Positions 1 through 6,086 of a stretch of DNA of 9,746 nt are shown here, piece by piece. The notes below the pieces were generated by a model. The model worked only from the letters and a program-made list of their open reading frames with translations. It did no database searches and was not told the origin of the DNA. The stretch comes from Rhodospira sp. (GTDB lineage: Bacteria; Pseudomonadota; Alphaproteobacteria; Rhodospirillales; Rhodospirillaceae). The position numbers and the translations under genes were made by a program. The stretch's first letter is position 1; the number at the start of each line of letters is the position of its first letter. The stretch covers positions 1-9,746 of the forward strand of contig JANQGN010000468.1 of NCBI GenBank assembly GCA_028277295.1, given 5' to 3'.

Positions 1-47
1 CCCCACCCGGCCACCCCAAGCATACTGTCGTGGGTGGCCGGGTGGGG
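1..47. terminator. Strong GC-rich hairpin, possible terminator of an upstream gene
   Basis: CCCCACCCGGCCACCC at 1-16 is perfectly complementary to 32-47, with a 15-nt loop at 17-31. G48 could pair with a base before the window, so the stem may be longer. A 16-bp GC stem is very stable in RNA. No T-run follows on the + strand, so it is not a textbook intrinsic terminator for rightward transcription. For leftward transcription the deciding bases lie outside the window. It probably separates an upstream unit from the luxP leader, but it could also be a repeat element. Confidence 0.45.
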
Positions 48-68
48 GAGCGGGCCGGCCACGGACTT

Positions 69-93
69 CAACGGTCATGGTTAATGACCGTTG
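69..93. promoter_or_regulatory. 10-bp perfect inverted repeat in the luxP leader (operator candidate)
   Basis: CAACGGTCAT (69-78) and ATGACCGTTG (84-93) are perfect inverted repeats around the 5-nt spacer GGTTA. A weak -10-like TATTAG lies just after it (95-100), so a dimeric regulator bound here could affect luxP transcription. The alternative is a small RNA hairpin. Its inner half-site CGGTCA resembles the CGGTAA/TTACCG dyad at 4678-4699 ahead of the transporter genes. The dyad is directly visible; the operator role is inferred. Confidence 0.4.
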
Positions 94-145
94 GTATTAG
101 CGCCTTGCGCACCAACGCCTTGCCCTGTCCAATCCTTTAGGATGA

Positions 146-165
146 GCGCCCCACCCTTGGGGCGC
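146..165. promoter_or_regulatory. 8-bp GC hairpin in the luxP 5' leader
   Basis: GCGCCCCA (146-153) pairs perfectly with TGGGGCGC (158-165) across the 4-nt loop CCCT. It lies about 70 bp before the luxP start, so it probably falls in the mRNA leader. No T-run follows, which argues against a standard attenuator. It may affect leader stability or pausing. The rest of 94-234 shows no recognisable RNA gene or convincing separate coding region. Confidence 0.35.
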
Positions 166-221
166 CGTCGACCGGCTGACGCAGCAGGACGCGGCGTGAC
201 GGATCGCCGCAACCTGGTCAC

Positions 222-227
222 GAGAGG
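222..227 (+). promoter_or_regulatory. Ribosome binding site for luxP
   Basis: GAGAGG lies 7 nt before the ATG at 235 and favours that start. A competing start is GTG at 196 in the same frame, with AGGA at 186-189. It would add 13 residues containing three arginines and give the signal peptide the positive n-region that the ATG start lacks. Confidence 0.5.
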
Positions 228-234
228 CAACGGC

Positions 235-1380
235 ATGAACGTCTTGACGAGTCTCGCGATGATCCTCGCCCTGTGCGCGGGGGCGACCGCCCCGCAGGCG
301 CACGCGGAGGACTTTGCCGGCCAGGTTTGGACCTTCGAAGAGTTTCGCGGCACCCACCCAGACCAGCACCGGGCGTTGGAGACCTTCGCGGCCCAGGTGA
401 GCGACGATACGCCCCCACACGCGAAAACGTCCGGTGACCGGCCAATCCTCATTTCAGTGGTGTATCCGGGCGACCAGGTTTCGGACTATTGGCGCCGTAG
501 CGTGCTGTCCCTGAAGCGACGACTGACCCAGGCGGGCGTGCCGTTCGCGGTCGAATCCCTCTTCACGCAACCTGGAACGCAGATCCGCGCGCAGGAACGC
601 TCTATCGCGGAGATGCTCCGCCACAACCCAGACTATCTCGTGTTCACGTTGGACGCCTTGCGGCACAAGGCGATCATTGAACGGTTGCTGGGTCGCGATT
701 CGCCCCAGATTATCCTTCAGAACATCACCACGCCGGTAAAGGCGTGGGACGGCTACCAGCCCTTTCTCTACGTCGGCTTCGACCACACCGCGGGCAGCAC
801 CCTGCTCGCCATGGAATACATCCGTCGCACCCAGGGCCAGGGCGAATATGCCGTTTTTTTCGGCCCACCCGGATATGTCAGCCAGATGCGCGGCGATACG
901 TTCATCCGCGTGATTTCACAAAGAAGCGACCTCCGCCTGATCTCGTCGTATTATGTTGGTTTTAGTCGAGAAAAGGCCCGGACCGCGGCACGCTCGGTGA
1001 TACGCCAGCATCCGAACCTGCGATTCATCTTCGCGTGTTCCACGGATATCGCCCTGGGCATCGCCGACGCGCTGGCGGACTTGGACCTGCGGAACTCGGT
1101 CATGGTCAACGGCTGGGGGGGCGGTGGCCCCGAGCTGGACGCGCTGGAGGCCGGGAACCTGGACTTCACGGTGATGCGGATGAACGATGACAGCGGTGTG
1201 GCCATGGCCGATGCCATCATTCTCGATCTCAATGGGCGTCGCGCCGACATCCCGACGGTGTACTCTGGGCAGATCGCGCTCATCTCCCAGGACACGGACC
1301 CCCGAGCCCTGGCCGCCATGAGGGCGCAAGCGTTCCGGTACTCCAACCCGGACGCCGCGTCCAACGGAGCACGCGACTGA
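235..1380 (+). CDS. luxP: LuxP-type periplasmic autoinducer-2 binding protein
   Basis: This 381-aa periplasmic binding protein of the LuxP family binds AI-2 and presents it to the partner kinase LuxQ. A signal peptide covers residues 1-24, with an AHA cleavage motif before Glu-Asp. The mature protein matches Vibrio LuxP along its length, including VYPGDQVSDYW, YLVFTLD, QNITTPV, FLYVGFDH, RGDTFI, ACSTDIALG, NGWGGG, VMRMNDD and PTVYSG. Residues corresponding to the AI-2 contacts of V. harveyi LuxP (recalled from its crystal structure) are all present: Gln81, Ser83, Trp86, Asn163, Arg219, Ser269, Asp271, Trp294 and Arg315. The offset is +4 for the first seven and +5 for the last two. Both arginines that stabilise the borate diester are kept, suggesting the borated ligand. 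This conservation argues against a ribose/galactose-binding protein or LsrB. It lies 80-160 bp before luxQ and is probably co-transcribed. The ATG start was chosen on its RBS; GTG at 196 is possible. A T7 run sits at 854-860. Confidence 0.93.
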   Translation: MNVLTSLAMILALCAGATAPQAHAEDFAGQVWTFEEFRGTHPDQHRALETFAAQVSDDTPPHAKTSGDRPILISVVYPGDQVSDYWRRSVLSLKRRLTQAGVPFAVESLFTQPGTQIRAQERSIAEMLRHNPDYLVFTLDALRHKAIIERLLGRDSPQIILQNITTPVKAWDGYQPFLYVGFDHTAGSTLLAMEYIRRTQGQGEYAVFFGPPGYVSQMRGDTFIRVISQRSDLRLISSYYVGFSREKARTAARSVIRQHPNLRFIFACSTDIALGIADALADLDLRNSVMVNGWGGGGPELDALEAGNLDFTVMRMNDDSGVAMADAIILDLNGRRADIPTVYSGQIALISQDTDPRALAAMRAQAFRYSNPDAASNGARD

Positions 1381-1450
1381 CCACCGCGTGGCGGCGCCCC
1401 GGCGCCCCGCGAAGACAGGGGACGACAAAGCGCGCATGGTCCGGAACGCG

Positions 1451-1541
1451 GGAGACAGCCCTGGCCGACCTTGAGATCAAAGACCTCAGACACGACGGCA
1501 AGCCTCGTCGGCGACGGCTTCGCCTCGGCCCCCTCATCCTG
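1451..1541 (+). other. Probable N-terminal extension of luxQ from a CTG start at 1461
   Basis: The luxQ frame is open upstream of the GTG at 1542, which would begin inside the first membrane helix and has no Shine-Dalgarno. Translating 1461-1541 gives a credible cytoplasmic leader: LADLEIKDLRHDGKP, then a run of arginines (RRRRLRL), then GPLIL, which completes the helix. Charged residues before the helix follow the positive-inside rule. GGAGA at 1451-1455 sits 5 nt before CTG 1461, the best-placed RBS in the stretch. No in-frame ATG, GTG or TTG occurs in this interval. The ATG at 1436 is in another frame and stops at 1474. The full kinase would then be 1043 aa. A base error hiding a normal start cannot be excluded. 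Confidence 0.55.
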
Positions 1542-4500
1542 GTGATCCAGGTGGCGCTGCTGCTGGGGATCGGTGGCGTCGTCGCCGCCGTGGACTACAC
1601 CGCCGCCCGCGCGCACTTGACGGCCGCCGTGGCGCTGGACTTCGAGCGCGCCCGCAAGGTTGCCGGCGTCGTGCTGGAGGAGGAACTCAGCCTGCTCTCA
1701 TCGGCCATCTCGCTGCTGGTTCAGGATCAGGACCTCCAACGCCTGGCCGCGTCGGCGCGCTGGGGGGACGCCGCGAACGCGCTCTATGAGGCATCCTTGC
1801 CCTTAAGCGGCCTCGAATCGGGGATCGTGCTGCTGACCGATTCCGGCGGCACGTTGCGTGCCGACGCGGGCGGCCTGGTGGATGACGCCACCGCGCTCAC
1901 GGCCGCCACGCAGCCCTATCTGCACACCCGGCAATGGCGTCTGGTCGGTCGGGACGCGGCCACCCTGGTCCGATCGGAACCCATCGTCCTGGAAACCACC
2001 GGCGAGGTCGTCGCCCATGTGATCCACGGCTTGCCCTTGTCGGGCAACCTGGCCTTGATCCATCACCTGCGCCGATCCACGGGCTCTGAAAGCCTGATGC
2101 TCTACGCCAAAGGCGTGCTGCAAGGCGCCGCGCCGAAGGACTCCGCCACCGGACACAGCGCCCGGGGTATCGATTTCGCGGGCGCGGCACCGAATCGGGT
2201 GATCGAGTTCGGCGCCGATCATGTCGGCTTTCTCGCCCCCGTCAGAGTGTCCGACGCCGCCACTGTGGATGTGGGCTTCGTGGTCGACGCCAACGCCTTC
2301 GCCGAACTGACGCGCGCCTACCGGCAGACCCTGGGGTTGTTCATCGTTCTCGTTCTGGCGGGCGGGCTGGCCGCCATGCTGGCCCTGCGCTGGCTGGTGA
2401 TCGCGCCGGCCCGCCGGATGTCCGCCTATGCGTGCTCCGTGGTCGTCGACGGCGGCGAGTCTGTTCCGTATCGCCCCAGCGGAATCGCCGAGTTCGACAC
2501 CATGGGCCACGTGGTGCATGCCGTGTTTTCCGACCTGCAGGTGACAAATCGGACGTTGGAGGCCATCGTCGCCGCGCGGACTCGGGATCTGGAGGAAAGC
2601 CAGACCCGAACACGCCTTATCCTGCAGACCGCCGCCGACGGCATCCTCAGCCTTGACGCAACCGGCCACATCACCGGCGCCAATCCGGCCGCCGGGCTTC
2701 TTTTTGGTCACGATCCCCAAGCCCTGTTGGGCCAGGACCTGTCACGCCTGGTGCCCGATCTGACCTTCCCGGCTCCCGGGGACGAAGCCGGCCCCGCCTC
2801 GCCCATCGACGCGACACCGATCGAGCGCGAGGGACGCCATCGCAACGGCGCCATCATCCCGATCGAAGTGACCCTGACCACGATGGTGATCGGCGAGGCC
2901 CTCACGTACACCGCCTTCATCCGTGATATCCGCCAGCGTAAGGCAGACCGGCGGGCCCTGATCGACGCCCGCCGACACGCCGAGGACGCCAGCACCGCCA
3001 AGTCCCTGTTCCTGGCCAACATGAGCCATGAAATCCGCACCCCCATGAACGCTATCCTGGGTTTCCTCGACCTGACTTTACGCCGCTCGGATCTTCCCGA
3101 GACGGCCGCCGGTTACTTGGCCACGGCGCGTCGCTCGGCCGGTCACCTGCTGGGAATCATCAACGACGTCCTCGACATCAGCAAACTGGAGAGCGGCAAG
3201 CTGGAACTGGAGGAACAGTGCTTCAACTTGCCTCAACTGGTGCGGGACGCCGTCGCCCTTCTGGATCAAGGCGCGATCGAAAAGGGTCTGGATCTCGACT
3301 TCCGTTATGACGGCACGTTGCCCCATTGCTTCACCGGCGACGGCAACCGCCTGCGCCAAGTGCTCATCAACCTGATCGGCAACGCCGTGAAGTTCACGGA
3401 ACGCGGCAGCATCACGGTCAGGGCGCGTCCCGGCGCGCAGGCCGGCACCGTCCAGTTTGAAGTCGAGGACACCGGCATCGGCATTCCCGCCGACAAGATG
3501 GACGACATTTTCGACAGCTTCACCCAGGTCGACAATGGCATGTCCCGTGCGTTCGGCGGCACCGGACTGGGGACCTCCATCTGCCGACAACTGGTGACGC
3601 TGATGGGCGGCCACATCTGGGTTGAAAGCGTGCTCGGCGAGGGCAGTACCTTTTTTTTCACCCTGCCCCTTGGCAAACCGACCTGCGTGGACGCGTGTAT
3701 CAACAATGCCCTCACAAGCGAGACGCCCCGGCTGCTGTCCTACCGCACGTTCCGGGTGCTGCTGGCGGAGGACATGCCGCAGAACGCTGAACTGGTCTGT
3801 ATAAACCTCAACGAACAGGGTCATGCCGTTTCGGTTGTCGGCAACGGCGCGGCGGCGCTCGACGCCTTGGCCAAGGGTGACCACGACGTGGTGCTGATGG
3901 ACGTGCACATGCCGGTCATGGACGGCCTTCAGGCGACACGCGAGCTGCGGGCCGCGGAACCCCCGGGAACGCCAGGGCTGCCGGTCATCGGCCTGACGGC
4001 GTCGGTCATGACGGAGGACCGGGACTCCTGTATCGGCGCCGGCATGGACACCGTGGTCACCAAGCCGATTAACTTCGCCGAACTGTTCGCCACCATGGAG
4101 GCTGTTGTCCCAGAGGGACGCGGTCAGGTCGACCCCGATATCACCGTATCATTGCGCCCCGACCCGGCCCATGACCTTGAGGATCTGACGCCCGTGGCGG
4201 ACGTGGCAACCGGCCTTGGCCTCTGGCGGCGCGCCGACGCCTACCGCCGGGCCCTCATCCGCTTCGCCATCGAGCGGGCCGGTGACGCCGGGCGCATCAG
4301 CGAGGCGCTGGCGGCCGGGGATCTGCACCGCGCCCGACAGATTTGTCATGCCTTGCGCGGGATCACCGGCAACCTGGCCCTGACCCAACTGGCCGCGGCC
4401 GTCAACGACCTGGCCGATGTGCTGCGCTCGGGACCAGAGACCGCCTACATGCACCGTTTGCAAGGGGTTGCCGATGAATTGGAGCGCGCGGTGGGCATGA

Positions 4501-4592
4501 TCCTGCACGTCCGGGACGCTGGATGGCCGCGCGCCCCATCCCCGGCGGCGCGCGATATGCCGTTCGAAGGCCAGACGCCGAGTCCGCACTGA
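1542..4592 (+). CDS. luxQ: LuxQ-type AI-2 sensor hybrid histidine kinase with C-terminal HPt domain
   Basis: Inner-membrane hybrid kinase/phosphatase that reads LuxP-AI-2. Numbered from GTG 1542 (1016 aa; the true start is probably 1461), it has TM1 at 1-18, a periplasmic sensor at about 19-263 and TM2 at 264-288. PAS follows at about 352-470, HisKA with MSHEIRTPMN (His496), and HATPase with N-box NLIGNAVKF, DTGIGIP and GGTGLGTSI. The receiver has AED and phospho-acceptor Asp787 in LMDVHMPVMDG. An HPt domain has His936 in CHALRGITGNLAL. The sensor resembles Vibrio LuxQ (PIVLETTGEV, GNLALIHHLRR), as does the post-TM2 segment (GIAEFDTMGHVV against LuxQ IEEFDHIG). The sensor match and adjacency to luxP support LuxQ over a generic hybrid kinase. 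Vibrio LuxQ ends after the receiver and uses separate LuxU; here the HPt is fused, so phosphate can flow His-Asp-His within one protein to an unlinked regulator. All phosphorelay residues are intact. Oddities are the non-standard start and a T8 run at 3651-3658. Confidence 0.92.
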   Translation: MIQVALLLGIGGVVAAVDYTAARAHLTAAVALDFERARKVAGVVLEEELSLLSSAISLLVQDQDLQRLAASARWGDAANALYEASLPLSGLESGIVLLTDSGGTLRADAGGLVDDATALTAATQPYLHTRQWRLVGRDAATLVRSEPIVLETTGEVVAHVIHGLPLSGNLALIHHLRRSTGSESLMLYAKGVLQGAAPKDSATGHSARGIDFAGAAPNRVIEFGADHVGFLAPVRVSDAATVDVGFVVDANAFAELTRAYRQTLGLFIVLVLAGGLAAMLALRWLVIAPARRMSAYACSVVVDGGESVPYRPSGIAEFDTMGHVVHAVFSDLQVTNRTLEAIVAARTRDLEESQTRTRLILQTAADGILSLDATGHITGANPAAGLLFGHDPQALLGQDLSRLVPDLTFPAPGDEAGPASPIDATPIEREGRHRNGAIIPIEVTLTTMVIGEALTYTAFIRDIRQRKADRRALIDARRHAEDASTAKSLFLANMSHEIRTPMNAILGFLDLTLRRSDLPETAAGYLATARRSAGHLLGIINDVLDISKLESGKLELEEQCFNLPQLVRDAVALLDQGAIEKGLDLDFRYDGTLPHCFTGDGNRLRQVLINLIGNAVKFTERGSITVRARPGAQAGTVQFEVEDTGIGIPADKMDDIFDSFTQVDNGMSRAFGGTGLGTSICRQLVTLMGGHIWVESVLGEGSTFFFTLPLGKPTCVDACINNALTSETPRLLSYRTFRVLLAEDMPQNAELVCINLNEQGHAVSVVGNGAAALDALAKGDHDVVLMDVHMPVMDGLQATRELRAAEPPGTPGLPVIGLTASVMTEDRDSCIGAGMDTVVTKPINFAELFATMEAVVPEGRGQVDPDITVSLRPDPAHDLEDLTPVADVATGLGLWRRADAYRRALIRFAIERAGDAGRISEALAAGDLHRARQICHALRGITGNLALTQLAAAVNDLADVLRSGPETAYMHRLQGVADELERAVGMILHVRDAGWPRAPSPAARDMPFEGQTPSPH

Positions 4593-4649
4593 CCCCCCTC
4601 ACCGGCGCCCCAATCTCGGCTCGTTCCGGGAAAACGACACGAACTGGGC

Positions 4650-4662
4650 GAGAACGGTTCTC
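4650..4662. promoter_or_regulatory. Short palindrome in the luxQ-transporter gap
   Basis: GAGAAC, one central G, then GTTCTC form a perfect 13-bp odd palindrome, 58 bp after the luxQ stop. It suits a small dimeric regulator and is too short for a convincing terminator, although CTTT follows shortly. The gap 4593-4952 has no convincing gene: its small open frames are arginine/glycine-rich shadows. I see no clear sigma-70 promoter in it. Confidence 0.3.
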
Positions 4663-4677
4663 CTTTGGGCGATGATG

Positions 4678-4699
4678 CGGTAATCAATCTGGGTTACCG
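4678..4699. promoter_or_regulatory. CGGTAA-N10-TTACCG dyad upstream of the transporter operon
   Basis: Perfect 6-bp half-sites flank a 10-bp spacer. The spacing is typical of a binding site for a dimeric helix-turn-helix regulator. The half-site resembles CGGTCA/TGACCG in the luxP leader (72-77 and 85-90), where the spacer is 7 bp. The dyad is seen directly; shared control with luxP is inference. Confidence 0.3.
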
Positions 4700-4952
4700 G
4701 CGGCGTGCCCGGCCGTCCAGCGGCGACCGCCGAGGAGGAACTGGTGGGCAGCGCGGCGCGCGTTGGCGCGGCTGGCAAACCAAAGCCAGGCCCTGTCTCA
4801 TGAGGCGGCAAGGGTGGGTTTCTGGCGGACCACGCGGGCCTGTGCGAGACGCCAAGAACAGCGGATGAGCAGCGCGGACTCCACCCGAGACCACCCAGCG
4901 AGGTGGGTCACCCGTGCGCCGCCGATTATGAAGCCGGAGCGAGGATGGACCC

Positions 4953-6086
4953 GTGCAGGTTGGGGATCGAGCCGGGGGTGTGATGTCGGCGGCCTTAATC
5001 GGCCTCATGCTGCTTTGCGGCGTGGTCGCCGTGCGTGGTGGGCCGCTTCAGCCCCCCGGCCCGGTGCTGACCGTGACCGCCCCCACCTGGCTCGCCAAGG
5101 CCGCCGGCAACAGCACCTTCCCGGTGTTTCTGATGCGCCCGGACGGATCGACCGTTCAGGTCGGACGCGCGGTGCAGCACTCTCCGGACGCCTTGGACGT
5201 GATCCTGTTTCCGGACCTGACGCCGCGTGCCCTGGAGGGAACATCCGTGTTCCTGTTGCCGACCGATCCCAGGGCGTTGTGGGCCACGGTACCGCGCGTC
5301 TCCAAAGGGGAAATCGCCGTGCGCGCGCAAACCCTGGTGCGACGGGTGCAGGCGCAGGTCATGGCCATCCTCGGCCATCCCGCCTTCGCCGAGGAATACA
5401 AGCCCGCGCTCAAGTCCCTGGTCGGCGAGACGGCGGAGATCATCCGCACCGATCCGCGCCTGGAGTTGATCGACGGCGTGGTGAACGACTTGCTCCGCCA
5501 GGACGACGTGGACGCGTTGGGAGAGGTCCTGATGCCGGTCCTGCTGCCCGAGTTGCGGCGCGCGGTGCTGGAGGCCCTGACCCCGCACTGGAACACCCTG
5601 GGGAGCCTCGTCACCTCGGGCCGCATCGATCCTGGTCCGTTCCGCGACGCCGCGGCCCGGATGGTCGCCAATCCGACACTGCAACGGGCGTTGCTGGACC
5701 TGGCCGGCGGGCTGGCCGGCAATGAGCGGGTCTGGCGGATCAGCGCCCTGACGGCGGATGTCTTCGCCGACGCGCTGACCCGCAACCCCCGTTTCCAGCC
5801 GCTGATCTCGTCCCTGGTCAACGATCCCAGGTTCGCAAGGGAACTGCGCCGCATCGAGATGGATACGACGGCGTTCGCCACCGGCGTGTTCGACCTGGTG
5901 GTTGGGCGCGGTGCCCGCACGGAGACCGATCCCCTTGCCATCCAGATGCTGCGTTATGTGCTGATCAATCGCCTGGGCGCGGTGGTGGTTCTGGTGCACG
6001 AGCAAGACCTCTACAAGATCGACATCGACCGCTACCGGGCACCGCCGCGCCAAGGTCCCCTCGGAACGGGAAGGATCGCCCCGTGA
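4953..6086 (+). CDS. Membrane-anchored periplasmic protein paired with an MlaFE-like ABC transporter
   Basis: I do not recognise the family with certainty. The 377-aa product has one N-terminal hydrophobic segment (about 12-27, ALIGLMLLCGVVAV), which acts as an uncleaved anchor or signal peptide, so the rest should be periplasmic. Residues about 38-106 look beta-rich, with GSTVQVGRAV, ALDVILFPDLTPRA and GTSVFLLPTD. About 115-340 look helical. A single TM helix, a small beta domain and a helical tail are the layout of MlaD/MCE lipid-binding subunits, and the downstream partner is MlaFE-like. No clear MCE consensus is visible, so a divergent MCE protein is only a hypothesis. GTG 4953 was chosen because GAGGA (4941-4945) precedes it by 7 nt and it supplies an arginine before the helix; ATG 4983 is the alternative. 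Its stop overlaps the next gene's start by 4 bp, implying translational coupling. Confidence 0.75.
   Translation: MQVGDRAGGVMSAALIGLMLLCGVVAVRGGPLQPPGPVLTVTAPTWLAKAAGNSTFPVFLMRPDGSTVQVGRAVQHSPDALDVILFPDLTPRALEGTSVFLLPTDPRALWATVPRVSKGEIAVRAQTLVRRVQAQVMAILGHPAFAEEYKPALKSLVGETAEIIRTDPRLELIDGVVNDLLRQDDVDALGEVLMPVLLPELRRAVLEALTPHWNTLGSLVTSGRIDPGPFRDAAARMVANPTLQRALLDLAGGLAGNERVWRISALTADVFADALTRNPRFQPLISSLVNDPRFARELRRIEMDTTAFATGVFDLVVGRGARTETDPLAIQMLRYVLINRLGAVVVLVHEQDLYKIDIDRYRAPPRQGPLGTGRIAP

Noticed and set aside
235..1380. Ribose/galactose-type or LsrB-type binding protein instead of LuxP
   Set aside because: LuxP-specific strings and all recalled AI-2 contacts are present, and the neighbour is a LuxQ-like kinase rather than a sugar or Lsr ABC importer.
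1436..1474. ATG at 1436 as the luxQ start
   Set aside because: It is out of frame with luxQ and reaches a stop at 1472-1474 after 12 codons; using it would need a frameshift.
3078..3908. 276-codon antisense open frame within luxQ
   Set aside because: The + strand here encodes unambiguous HisKA, HATPase and receiver motifs.
4665..4868. Small 67-codon frame in the luxQ-transporter gap
   Set aside because: It starts with TTG, has no RBS and gives Arg/Gly-rich sequence with no resemblance to a small protein family.
4763..5725. 320-codon + strand frame crossing the intergenic gap into the anchored-protein gene
   Set aside because: The product is Arg/Gly-rich without domains or hydrophobic pattern, and the alternative frame has an RBS, a TM helix and coupling.
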